Source: Hyperoodon ampullatus (Eukaryota; Chordata; Mammalia; Artiodactyla; Ziphiidae). Taken from it: a stretch of 64,000 nt of DNA. The stretch covers positions 62,001 through 126,000 of the forward strand of contig CATKHW010000420.1 in assembly GCA_949752795.1 (NCBI GenBank). Direction: 5' to 3'. Shown one piece after another: positions 48,602-61,562 of the stretch (position 1 is the first letter of the stretch; each line of letters begins with the position of its first letter). The position numbers and the translations under genes were made by a program. The notes below the pieces were generated by a model. It was not told the DNA's origin, made no database searches, and worked only from the letters and a program-made list of their open reading frames with translations.

Positions 48602-50220
48602 AGGTCAGATTTTCTGCCTAATGATATAAGAAGATTTCTCTCAAAAATACACATTATTTCCAAGACTTATTGGCTGTGAAATAAGTTAAGGGTATTTCAA
48701 ATGGCTTGTCTGCAAAGAAAGGTGAGATGTAGGGAATCACAGAAAGTCGAGGGGAAAATATGTCAATATATACATTGCTATATGGTGAACTAAGCCTTAG
48801 GCCAGCAACAAGGGAGAGGACATGACCCTTAGAAACTTACAAGTAAGCTGGAATCTTCAAAAGTTCAAATCTTTCTAAGTAAAAAGGTTTATTAAAATGA
48901 ATAACCAAGTGTTTTAATTGACATCAGATGATCAAAACAACAAACCCTGAGAACATAGAAAAAATATAAATAAAGATATGAGCAGAACTTAATACAACAG
49001 AAAACGTATAAAATTGAGGTGATTTAGTAAGTCCAAAGAATATTCTTTGAAAAGATTTAAAAGACACACTTTGATTAAGGAAAACATAAACATATGTAAA
49101 GAATATACAGAAAGAACCAGGACAATGTTATAGCAGAGAATATATGAAATGCCAGTAAATTTGAACATTTCTGTAAAGGGGACCATTTCCTAGCTCCTAA
49201 AGTTGACCAAAACTGACACAAGAGGCAATCATTGAAGGTCATCATGTCTGCCCTTGGCATTCCTGGAACGCCCTGGCCTCAGAATGCAGCATCGGTAGTC
49301 CATGGTAACCTGCGGAGAGGGGGTGGGGCTGAAGGAGGTTGGAACACTGCCCTCACTGAGGGAGTGAGTGTGGCCATCTCTGTTGTGACTGAAAAAGGGC
49401 AGGGGAGCAGGGGGCCCAGGGCAGGGCCCTCAGAGCCCGGCAGGACCAGGGGAGTGTCACAAGCATTTGGCCCAGGCCAAAGGGCGCCTTCTTTGTCTGC
49501 ACAGCTTCCCAAACACTCACATTTCCACTCAGGCCGCCCTCTTTGTTGAAGTGTGTGTGGAACGTGTCCTCGCAGCACACCTCGCTGCACAGCTAACCAT
49601 AGGACTGGCCATCGTACTTTCCTGCCAGGTGACCGAAGTTCGCAGGCAGATGGGTCACTGGGACCAACGCGGAGAGGCTCCTGCCCTGACCACAGGTCGA
49701 CCACAGCCGCTGCCCCAGATCGGGGGTTGCAAAGCAGCCCTGTCTGAATCCCCTGCCTCTAGAGGGAGTATTGGACCAACACTTCTAAAAAATGGGGTCC
49801 TTGCGGGCAACTCATCGGAGGCACAAAAAAAAATCTTTGCCGACTTTCTCCTGAAGCTTACGAGCGTTCACACTTAAGCCTGATACAATGTCAGCTGTTT
49901 AGCTAAACATGAGCTCATGATCTAAATTTACACAATAATGAAGAAATCAGCTACAAGGGGAGACAATCAGCAAAACCAATCAATATGAGAATTAGTTTCC
50001 CAAGGCCACCCATCAGATGTTGGAATAATCAGGTGCAAGGCAGAATATATACATAAAACTGGAACTGGAACAAGGAACAAGGATGTTTTCAAAGACTGGT
50101 AGGATCTCTAAAACATTTGTAAAGTACATATCATTGATAAAGCTAAATACTCAAAGGTTGTGTAATACAACAGATTAATCATTGAGAAGAGTGAAATTAT
50201 GCTGTTTTGAAAACTATGGC
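48602..50220 (+). repeat. Unit 31 (1,619 bp), subfamily B, many private changes
   Basis: The lost base is in GACTGAAAAAGGGC near 49387 and frameshifts the core frames. Other private changes: TTCCTGGAACG, GGAGTGAGTGTGG, CGTACTTTCC, GGAGGCACAAAAA, CCTGATACAATG and AAAACCAATC. The start matches unit 29. Confidence 0.97.
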
Positions 50221-51840
50221 AGGTCAGATTTTCTGCCTAATGATATAAGAAGATTTCTCTCAAAAATACACATTATTTCAAAGACTTATTGGCTGTGAAA
50301 TAAGTTAAGGGTATTTCAAATGGCTTGTCTGCAAAGAAAGGTGAGATGTAGGGAATCACAGAAAGTCGAGGGGAAAATATGTCAATATATACATTGCTAT
50401 ATGGTGAACTAAGCCTTAGGCCAGCAACAATGGAGAGGACATGACCCTTAGAAACTTACAAGTAAGCTGGAATCTTCAAAAGTTCAAATCTTTCTAAGTA
50501 AAAAGGTTTATTAAAATGAATAACCAAGTGTTTTAATTGACATCAGATGATCAAAACAACAAACCCTGAGAACATAGAAAAAATATAAATAAAGATATGA
50601 GCAGAACTTAATACAACAGAAAACGTATAAAATTGAGGTGATTTAGTAAGTCCAAAGAATATTCTTTGAAAAGATTTAAAAGACACACTTTGATTAAGGA
50701 AAACAAAAACATAAGTAAAGAATATACAGAAAGAATCAGGACAATGTTATAGCAGAGAATATATGAAATGCCAGTAAATTTGAACATTTCTGTAAAGGGG
50801 ACCATTTCCTAGCTCCTAAAGTTGACCAAAACTGACACAAGAGGCAATCATTGAAGGTCATCATGTCTGCCCTTGGCATTCTTGGAACGCCCTGGCCTCA
50901 GAATGCAGCATCGGTAGTCCATGGTAACCTGCGGAGAGGGGGCGGGGCTGAAGGAGGTTGGAACACTGCCCTCACTGAGGGAGTGGGTGTGGCCATCTCT
51001 GCTGTGACTGAACAAAGGGCAGGGGAGCAGGGGGCCCAGGGAAGGGCCCTCAGAGGCCGGCAGGCCCAGGGGTGTGTCACTAGCATTTGGCCCAGGCCAA
51101 AGGGCGCCTTCTTTGTCAGCACAGCTTCCCAAACACTCACCTTTCCACTCAGGCCGCCCTCTTTGTTGAAGTGTGTGTGGAACGTGTCCTGGCAGTACAC
51201 CTCGCTGCACAGCTAACCATAGGACTGGGCATCGTACCTTCCTGCCAGGTGACCGAAGTTCGCAGGCAGATGGGTCCCTGGGACCAACGCGGAGAGGCTC
51301 CTGCCCTGACCACAGGTCGACCACAGCCGCTGCCCCCGATCGGGGGCCGCAAAGCAGCCCTGTCTGAATCCCCTGCCTCTAGAGGGAGTATTGGACCAAC
51401 ACTTCTAAAAAATGGGGTCCTTGCGGGCAACTCATCGGAGGGACACAAAAAAATCTTTGCCGACTTTCTCCTGAAGCTTACGAGCGTTCACACTTAAGCC
51501 TGTTACAATGTCAGCTGTATAGCTAAACATGAGCTCATGATCTAAATTTACACAATAATGAAGAAATCAGCTACAAGGTTAGACAATCAGCAAAAACAAT
51601 CAATATGAGAATTAGTTTCCCAAGGCCATCCATCAGATGTTGGAATAATCAGGTGCAATGCAGAAAATATACATAAAACTGGAACTGAAACAAGGAACAA
51701 GGATGTTTACTAAGACTGATAGGATCTCTAAAACATTTGTAAAGTACATATCATTGATAAAGCTAAATACTCAAAGGTTGTGTAATACAACAGATTAATC
51801 ATTGAGAAGAGTGAAATTATGCTGTTTTGAAAACTATGGC
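50221..51840 (+). repeat. Unit 32 (1,620 bp), subfamily A
   Basis: A core with AGGCAATC. Private changes: CAGGGAAGGGCCC, GTCACTAGCATT, TTTGTCAGCAC, GTCCTGGCAGTAC and ACAAGGTTAGAC. GTACATATCATTG near 51745 is shared with the ends of units 31 and 35. Confidence 0.97.
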
Positions 51841-53460
51841 AGGTCAGATTTTCTGCCTAATGATATAAGAAGATTTCTCTCAAAATTACACATTATTTCA
51901 AAGACTTATTGGCTGTGAAATAAGTTAAGGGTATTTCAAATGGCTTGTCTGCAAAGAAAGGTGAGATGTAGGGAATCACAGAAAGTCGAGGGGAAAATAT
52001 GTCAATATATACATTGCTATATGGTGAACTAAGCCTTAGGCCAGCAACAATGCAGAGGACATGACCCTTAGAAACTTACAAGTAAGCTGGAATCTTCAAA
52101 AGTTCAAATCTTTCTAAGTAAAAAGGTTTATTAAAATGAATAACCAAGTGTTTTAATTGACATCAGATGATCAAAACAACAAACCCTGAGAACATAGAAA
52201 AAATATAAATAAAGATATGAGCAGAACTTAATACAACAGAAAACGTATAAAATTGAGGTGATTTAGTAAGTCCAAAGAATATTCTTTGAAAAGATTTAAA
52301 AGACACACTTTGATTAAGGAAAACATAAACATATGTAAAGAATATACAGAAAGAACCAGGACAATGTTATAGCAGAGAATATATGAAATGCCAGTAAATT
52401 TGAACATTTCTGTAAAGGGGACCATTTCCTAGCTCCTAAAGTTGACCAAAACTGACACAAGAGGAAATCATTGAAGGTCATCATGTCTGCCCTTGGCATT
52501 CTTGGAACGCCCTGGCCTCAGAATGCAGCATCGGTAGTCCATGGTAACCTGCGGAGAGGGGGTGGGGCTGAAGGAGGTTGGAACACTGCCCTCACTGAGG
52601 GAGTGGGTGTGGCCATCTCTGTTGTGACTGAACAAAGGGCAGGGGAGCAGGGGGCCCAGGGCAGGGCCCTCAGAGCCCGGCAGGACCAGGGGAGTGTCAC
52701 AAGCATTTGGCCCAGGCCAAAGGGCGCCTTCTTTGTCTGCACAGCTTCCCAAACACTCACATTTCCACTCAGGCCGCCCTCTTTGTTGAAGTGTGTGTGG
52801 AACGTGTCCTTGCAGCACACCTCGCTGCACAGCTAACCATAGGACTGGCCATCGTACCTTCCTGCCAGGTGACCGAAGTTCGCAGGCAGATGGGTCACTG
52901 GGACCAATGCGGAGAGACTCCTGCCCTGACCACAGGTCGACCACAGCCGCTGCCCCAGATCGGGGGTTGCAAAGCAGCCCTGTCTGAATCCCCTGCCTCT
53001 AGAGGGAGTATTGGACCAACACTTCTAAAAAATGGGGTCCTTGCGGGCAACTCATCGGAGGGACACAAATAAATCTTTGCCGACTTTCTCCTGAAGCTTA
53101 CGAGCGTTCACACTTAAGCCTTTTACAATGTCAGCTGTTTAGCTAAACATGAGCTCATGATCTAAATTTACACAATAATGAAGAAATCAGCTACAAGGGG
53201 AGACAATCAGCAAAAACAATCAATATGAGAATTAGTTTCCCAAGGCCACCCATCAGATGTTGGAATAATCAGGTGCAAGGCAGAATATATACATAAAACT
53301 GGAACTGGAACAAGGAACAAGGATGTTTTCAAACACTGGTAGGATCTCTAAAACATTTGTAAAGTACATGTCATTGATAAAGCTAAATACTCAAAGGTTG
53401 TGTAATACAACAGATTAATCATTGAGAAGAGTGAAATTATGCTGTTTTGAAAACTATGGC
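51841..53460 (+). repeat. Unit 33 (1,620 bp), subfamily B, AGAACCAGG variant
   Basis: CAAAATTACAC, CAATGCAGAGG and TTCAAACACTGG are shared only with unit 36. GTCCTTGCAGCAC, a CpG loss, is private. Confidence 0.97.
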
Positions 53461-55080
53461 AGGTCAGATTTTCTGCCTAATGATATAAGAAGATTTCTCT
53501 CAAAAATACACATTATTTCAAAGACTTATTGACTGTGAAATAAGCGAAGGGTATTTCAAATGGCTTGTCTGCAAAGAAAGGTGAGATGTAGGGAATCACA
53601 GAAAGTCGAGGGGAAAATATGTCAATATATACATTGCTATATGGTGAACTAAGGCTTAGGCCAGCAACAATGGAGAGGACCTGACCCTTAGAAACTTACA
53701 AGTAAGCTGGAATCTTCAAAAGTTCAAATCTTTCTAAGTAAAAAGATTTATTAAAATGAATAACCAAGTGTTTTAATTGACATCAGATGATCAAAACAAC
53801 AAACCCTGAGAAGATAGAAAAAATATAAATAAAGATATGAGCAGAACTTAATACAACAGAAAACGTATAAAATTGAGGTGATTTAGTAAGTCCAAAGAAT
53901 ATTCTTTGAAAAGATTTAAAAGACACACTTTGATTAAGGAAAACATAAACATATGTAAAGAATATACAGAAAGAATCAGGACAATGTTATAGCAGAGAAT
54001 ATATGAAATGCCAGTAAATTTGAACATTTCTGTAAAGGGGACCATTTCCTAGCTCCTAAAGTTGACCAAAACTGACACAAGAGGCAATCATTGAAGGTCA
54101 TCATGTCTGCCCTTGGCATTCTTGGAACGCCCTGGCCTCAGAATGCAGCATCGGTAGTCCATGGTAACCTGTGGAGAGGGGGCGGGGCTGAAGGAGGTTG
54201 GAACACTGCCCTCACTGAGGGAGTGGGTGTGGCCATCTCTGCTGTGACTGAACAAAGGGCAGGGGAGCAGGGGTCCCAGGGCAGGGCCCTCAGAGGCCGG
54301 CAGGCCCAGGGGTGTGTCACAAGCATTTGGCCCAGGCCAAAGGGCGCCTTCTTTGTCTGCACAGCTTCCCAAACACTCACATTTCCACTCAGGCCGCCCT
54401 CTTTGTTGAAGTGTGTGTGGAACGTGTCCTCGCAGTACACCTCGCTGCACAGCTAACCATAGGACTGGGCATCGTACCTTCCTGCCAGGTGACCGAAGTT
54501 CGCAGGCAGATGGGTCACTGGGACCAACGCGGAGAGGCTCCTGCCCTGACCACAGGTCGACCACAGCCGCTGCCCCAGATCGGGGGTTGCAAAGCAGCCC
54601 TGTCTGAATCCCCTGCCTCTAGAGGGAGTATTGGACCAACACTTCTAAAAAATGGGGTCCTTGCGGGCAACTCATCGGAGGGACACAAAAAAATCTTTGC
54701 CGACTTTCTCCTGAAGCTTACGAGCGTTCATACTTAAGCCTTTTACAATGTCAGCTGTTTAGCTAAACATGAGCTCATGATCTAAATTTACACAATAATG
54801 AAGAAATCAGCTACAAGGGGAGACAATCAGCAAAAACAATCAATATGAGAATTAGTTTCCCAAGGCCATCCATCAGATGTTGGAATAATCAGGTGCAATG
54901 CAGAAAATATACATAAAACTGGAACTGAAACAAGGAACAAGGATGTTTACTAAGACTGATAGGATCTCTAAAACATTTGTAAAGTACATGTCATTGATAA
55001 AGCTAAATACTCAAAGGTTGTGTAATACAACAGATTAATCATTGAGAAGAGTGAAATTATGCTGTTTTGAAAACTATGGC
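53461..55080 (+). repeat. Unit 34 (1,620 bp), mosaic of A and B markers
   Basis: TATTGACTGTG, AAGCGAAGG and CTAAGGCTTAGG are shared with unit 37. In the core, GGGTCCC (B) is followed by AGAGGCCGGCAGGCCC (A), then GTCTGC and CACATTTCC (B), then an A right arm (GCAATGCAG, GACTGATAGG). GTTCATACTT is private. Confidence 0.97.
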
Positions 55081-56701
55081 AGGTCAGATTTTCTGCCTAA
55101 TGATATAAGAAGATTTCTCTCAAAAATACACATTATTTCAAAGACTTATTGGCTGTGAAATAAGTTAAGGGTATTTCAAATGGCTTGTCTGCAAAGAAAG
55201 GTGAGATGTAGGGAATCACAGAAAGTCGAGGGGAAAATATGTCAATATATACATTGCTATATGGTGAACTAAGCCTTAGGCCAGCAACAATGGAGAGGAC
55301 ATGACCCTTAGAAACTTACAAGTAAGCTGGAATCTTCAAAAGTTCAAATCTTTCTAAGTAAAAAGGTTTATTAAAATGAATAACCAAGTGTTTTAATTGA
55401 CATCAGATGATCAAAACAACAAACCCTGAGAACATAGAAAAAATATAAATAAAGATATGAGCAGAACTTAATACAACAGAAAACGTATAAAATTGAGGTG
55501 ATTTAGTAAGTCCAAAGAATATTCTTTGAAAAGATTTAAAAGACACACTTTGATTAAGGAAAACAAAAACATAAGTAAAGAATATAGAGAAAGAATCAGG
55601 ACAATGTTATAGCAGAGAATATATGAAATGCCAGTAAAGTTGAACATTTCTGTTAAAGGGGACCATTTCCTAGCTCCTAAAGTTGACCAAAACTGACACA
55701 AGAGGAAATCATTGAAGGTCATCATGTCTGCCCTTGGCATTCTCGGAACGCCCTGGCCTCAGAATGCAGCATCGGTAGTCCATGGTAACCTGCGGAGAGG
55801 GGGCGGGGCTGAAGGAGGTTGGAACACTGCCCTCACTGAGGGAGTGGGTGTGGCCATCTCTGCTGTGACTGAACAAAGGGCAGGGGAGCAGGGGGCCCAG
55901 GGCAGGGCCCTCAGAGGCCGGCAGGCCCAGGGGTGTGTCACAAGCATTTGGCCCAGGCCAAAGGGCGCCTTCTTTGTCCGCACAGCTTCCCAAACACTCA
56001 CCTTTCCACTCAGGCCGCCCTCTTTGTTGAAGTGTGTGTGGAACGTGTCCTCGCAGTAAACCTCGCTGCACAGCTAACCATAGGACTGGGCATCGTACCT
56101 TCCTGCCAGGTGACCGAAGTTCGCAGGCAGATGGGTCCCTGGGACCAACGCGGAGAGGCTCCTGCCCTGACCACAGGTCGACCACAGCTGCTGCCCCCAA
56201 TCGGGGGCCGCAAAGCAGCCCTGTCTGAATCCCCTGCCTCTAGAGGGAGTATTGGACCAACACTTCTAAAAAATGGGGTCCTTGCGGGCAACTCATCGGA
56301 GGGACACAAAAAAATCTTTGCCGACTTTCTCCTGAAGCTTACGAGCGTTCACACTTAAGCCTGTTACAATGTCAGCTGTATAGCTAAACATGAGCTCATG
56401 ATCTAAATTTACACAATAATGAAGAAATCAGCTACAAGGGGAGACAATCAGCAAAAACAATCAATATGAGAATTAGTTTCCCAAGGCCATCCATCAGATG
56501 TTGGAATAATCAGGTGCAATGCAGAAAATATACATAAAACTGGAACTGAAACAAGGAACAAGGATGTTTACTAAGACTGATAGGATCTCTAAAACATTTG
56601 TAAAGTACATATCATTGATAAAGCTAAATACTCAAAGGTTGTGTAATACAACAGATTAATCATTGAGAAGAGTGAAATTATGCTGTTTTGAAAACTATGG
56701 C
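55081..56701 (+). repeat. Unit 35 (1,621 bp), subfamily A, copy of unit 19
   Basis: It has the full unit-19 marker set, plus GTACATATCATTG at the right end. By eye it differs from unit 38, 4,861 bp downstream, at two sites. Confidence 0.97.
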
Positions 56702-58321
56702 AGGTCAGATTTTCTGCCTAATGATATAAGAAGATTTCTCTCAAAATTACACATTATTTCAAAGACTTATTGGCTGTGAAATAAGTTAAGGGTATTTCAA
56801 ATGGCTTGTCTGCAAAGAAAGGTGAGATGTAGGGAATCACAGAAAGTCGAGGGGAAAATATGTCAATATATACATTGCTATATGGTGAACTAAGCCTTAG
56901 GCCAGCAACAATGCAGAGGACATGACCCTTAGAAACTTACAAGTAAGCTGGAATCTTCAAAAGTTCAAATCTTTCTAAGTAAAAAGGTTTATTAAAATGA
57001 ATAACCAAGTGTTTTAATTGACATCAGATGATCAAAACAACAAACCCTGAGAACATAGAAAAAATATAAATAAAGATATGAGCAGAACTTAATACAACAG
57101 AAAACGTATAAAATTGAGGTGATTTAGTAAGTCCAAAGAATATTCTTTGAAAAGATTTAAAAGACACACTTTGATTAAGGAAAACATAAACATATGTAAA
57201 GAATATACAGAAAGAACCAGGACAATGTTATAGCAGAGAATATATGAAATGCCAGTAAATTTGAACATTTCTGTAAAGGGGACCATTTCCTAGCTCCTAA
57301 AGTTGACCAAAACTGACACAAGAGGAAATCATTGAAGGTCATCATGTCTGCCCTTGGCATTCTTGGAACGCCCTGGCCTCAGAATGCAGCATCGGTAGTC
57401 CATGGTAACCTGCGGAGAGGGGGTGGGGCTGAAGGAGGTTGGAACACTGCCCTCACTGAGGGAGTGGGTGTGGCCATCTCTGTTGTGACTGAACAAAGGG
57501 CAGGGGAGCAGGGGGCCCAGGGCAGGGCCCTCAGAGCCCGGCAGGACCAGGGGAGTATCACAAGCATTTGGCCCAGGCCAAAGGGCGCCTTCTTTGTCTG
57601 CACAGCTTCCCAAACACTCACATTTCCACTCAGGCCGCCCTCTTTGTTGAAGTGTGTGTGGAACGTGTCCTCGCAGCACACCTCGCTGCACAGCTAACCA
57701 TAGGACTGGCCATCGTACCTTCCTGCCAGGTGACCGAAGTTCGCAGGCAGATGGGTCACTGGGACCAATGCGGAGAGACTCCTGCCCTGACCACAGGTCG
57801 ACCACAGCCGCTGCCCCAGATCGGGGGTTGCAAAGCAGCCCTGTCTGAATCCCCTGCCTCTAGAGGGAGTATTGGACCAACACTTCTAAAAAATGGGGTC
57901 CTTGCGGGCAACTCATCGGAGGGACACAAATAAATCTTTGCCGACTTTCTCCTGAAGCTTACGAGCGTTCACACTTAAGCCTTTTACAATGTCAGCTGTT
58001 TAGCTAAACATGAGCTCATGATCTAAATTTACACAATAATGAAGAAATCAGCTACAAGGGGAGACAATCAGCAAAAACAATCAATATGAGAATTAGTTTC
58101 CCAAGGCCACCCATCAGATGTTGGAATAATCAGGTGCAAGGCAGAATATATACATAAAACTGGAACTGGAACAAGGAACAAGGATGTTTTCAAACACTGG
58201 TAGGATCTCTAAAACATTTGTAAAGTACATGTCATTGATAAAGCTAAATACTCAAAGGTTGTGTAATACAACAGATTAATCATTGAGAAGAGTGAAATTA
58301 TGCTGTTTTGAAAACTATGGC
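56702..58321 (+). repeat. Unit 36 (1,620 bp), subfamily B, copy of unit 33
   Basis: It differs from unit 33 by eye only at GGGAGTATCAC near 57552 (private) and at TCCTCGCAGCAC, where the CpG is kept. Confidence 0.97.
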
Positions 58322-59941
58322 AGGTCAGATTTTCTGCCTAATGATATAAGAAGATTTCTCTCAAAAATACACATTATTTCAAAGACTTATTGACTGTGAA
58401 ATAAGCGAAGGGTATTTCAAATGGCTTGTCTGCAAAGAAAGGTGAGATGTAGGGAATCACAGAAAGTCGAGGGGAAAATATGTCAATATATACATTGCTA
58501 TATGGTGAACTAAGGCTTAGGCCAGCAACAATGGAGAGGACCTGACCCTTAGAAACTTACAAGTAAGCTGGAATCTTCAAAAGTTCAAATCTTTCTAAGT
58601 AAAAAGATTTATTAAAATGAATAACCAAGTGTTTTAATTGACATCAGATGATCAAAACAACAAACCCTGAGAAGATAGAAAAAATATAAATAAAGATATG
58701 AGCAGAACTTAATACAACAGAAAACGTATAAAATTGAGGTGATTTAGTAAGTCCAAAGAATATTCTTTGAAAAGATTTAAAAGACACACTTTGATTAAGG
58801 AAAACATAAACATATGTAAAGAATATACAGAAAGAATCAGGACAATGTTATAGCAGAGAATATATGAAATGCCAGTAAATTTGAACATTTCTGTAAAGGG
58901 GACCATTTCCTAGCTCCTAAAGTTGACCAAAACTGACACAAGAGGCAATCATTGAAGGTCATCATGTCTGCCCTTGGCATTCTTGGAACGCCCTGGCCTC
59001 AGAATGCAGAATCGGTAGTCCATGGTAACCTGTGGAGAGGGGGCGGGGCTGAAGGAGGTTGGAACACTGCCCTCACTGAGGGAGTGGGTGTGGCCATCTC
59101 TGCTGTGACTGAACAAAGGGCAGGGGAGCAGGGGTCCCAGGGCAGGGCCCTCAGAGGCCGGCAGGCCCAGGGGTGTGTCACAAGCATTTGGCCCAGGCCA
59201 AAGGGCGCCTTCTTTGTCTGCACAGCTTCCCAAACACTCACATTTCCACTCAGGCCGCCCTCTTTGTTGAAGTGTGTGTGGAACGTGTCCTCGCAGTACA
59301 CCTCGCTGCACAGCTAACCATAGGACTGGGCATCGTACCTTCCTGCCAGGTGACCGAAGTTCGCAGGCAGATGGGTCACTGGGACCAACGCGGAGAGGCT
59401 CCTGCCCTGACCACAGGTCGACCACAGCCGCTGCCCCCGATCGGGGGCCGCAAAGCAGCCCTGTCTGAATCCCCTGCCTCTAGAGGGAGTATTGGACCAA
59501 CACTTCTAAAAAATGGGGTCCTTGCGGGCAACTCATCGGAGGGACACAAAAAAATCTTTGCCGACTTTCTCCTGAAGCTTACGAGCGTTCACACTTAAGC
59601 CTGTTACAATGTCAGCTGTATAGCTAAACATGAGCTCATGATCTAAATTTACACAATAATGAAGAAATCAGCTACAAGGGGAGACAATCAGCAAAAACAA
59701 TCAATATGAGAATTAGTTTCCCAAGGCCATCCATCAGATGTTGGAATAATCAGGTGCAATGCAGAAAATATACATAAAACTGGAACTGAAACAAGGAACA
59801 AGGATGTTTACTAAGACTGATAGGATCTCTAAAACATTTGTAAAGTACATGTCATTGATAAAGCTAAATACTCAAAGGTTGTGTAATACAACAGATTAAT
59901 CATTGAGAAGAGTGAAATTATGCTGTTTTGAAAACTATGGC
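58322..59941 (+). repeat. Unit 37 (1,620 bp), unit-34-like left part, A right part
   Basis: The first two thirds match unit 34. From the palindrome onward it is A (CCCCCGATCGGGGG, CCTGTTAC, CTGTATAGC). GCAGAATCGG near 59007 is shared with unit 29. Confidence 0.97.
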
Positions 59942-61562
59942 AGGTCAGATTTTCTGCCTAATGATATAAGAAGATTTCTCTCAAAAATACACATTATTTC
60001 AAAGACTTATTGGCTGTGAAATAAGTTAAGGGTATTTCAAATGGCTTGTCTGCAAAGAAAGGTGAGATGTAGGGAATCACAGAAAGTCGAGGGGAAAATA
60101 TGTCAATATATACATTGCTATATGGTGAACTAAGCCTTAGGCCAGCAAAAATGGAGAGGACATGACCCTTAGAAACTTACAAGTAAGCTGGAATCTTCAA
60201 AAGTTCAAATCTTTCTAAGTAAAAAGGTTTATTAAAATGAATAACCAAGTGTTTTAATTGACATCAGATGATCAAAACAACAAACCCTGAGAACATAGAA
60301 AAAATATAAATAAAGATATGAGCAGAACTTAATACAACAGAAAACGTATAAAATTGAGGTGATTTAGTAAGTCCAAAGAATATTCTTTGAAAAGATTTAA
60401 AAGACACACTTTGATTAAGGAAAACAAAAACATAAGTAAAGAATATAGAGAAAGAATCAGGACAATGTTATAGCAGAGAATATATGAAATGCCAGTAAAG
60501 TTGAACATTTCTGTTAAAGGGGACCATTTCCTAGCTCCTAAAGTTGACCAAAACTGACACAAGAGGAAATCATTGAAGGTCATCATGTCTGCCCTTGGCA
60601 TTCTCGGAACGCCCTGGCCTCAGAATGCAGCATCGGTAGTCCATGGTAACCTGCGGAGAGGGGGCGGGGCTGAAGGAGGTTGGAACACTGCCCTCACTGA
60701 GGGAGTGGGTGTGGCCATCTCTGCTGTGACTGAACAAAGGGCAGGGGAGCAGGGGGCCCAGGGCAGGGCCCTCAGAGGCCGGCAGGCCCAGGGGTGTGTC
60801 ACAAGCATTTGGCCCAGGCCAAAGGGCGCCTTCTTTGTCCGCACAGCTTCCCAAACACTCACCTTTCCACTCAGGCCGCCCTCTTTGTTGAAGTGTGTGT
60901 GGAACGTGTCCTCGCAGTAAACCTCGCTGCACAGCTAACCATAGGACTGGGCATCGTACCTTCCTGCCAGGTGACCGAAGTTCGCAGGCAGATGGGTCCC
61001 TGGGACCAACGCGGAGAGGCTCCTGCCCTGACCACAGGTCGACCACAGCTGCTGCCCCCAATCGGGGGCCGCAAAGCAGCCCTGTCTGAATCCCCTGCCT
61101 CTAGAGGGAGTATTGGACCAACACTTCTAAAAAATGGGGTCCTTGCGGGCAACTCATCGGAGGGACACAAAAAAATCTTTGCCGACTTTCTCCTGAAGCT
61201 TACGAGCGTTCACACTTAAGCCTGTTACAATGTCAGCTGTATAGCTAAACATGAGCTCATGATCTAAATTTACACAATAATGAAGAAATCAGCTACAAGG
61301 GGAGACAATCAGCAAAAACAATCAATATGAGAATTAGTTTCCCAAGGCCATCCATCAGATGTTGGAATAATCAGGTGCAATGCAGAAAATATACATAAAA
61401 CTGGAACTGAAACAAGGAACAAGGATGTTTACTAAGACTGATAGGATCTCTAAAACATTTGTAAAGTACATGTCATTGATAAAGCTAAATACTCAAAGGT
61501 TGTGTAATACAACAGATTAATCATTGAGAAGAGTGAAATTATGCTGTTTTGAAAACTATGGC
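59942..61562 (+). repeat. Unit 38 (1,621 bp), subfamily A, copy of units 19 and 35
   Basis: GCCAGCAAAAATGG near 60141 is private. Otherwise it carries every unit-19/35 marker, including the extra T and CGCAGTAAACC. Confidence 0.97.
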
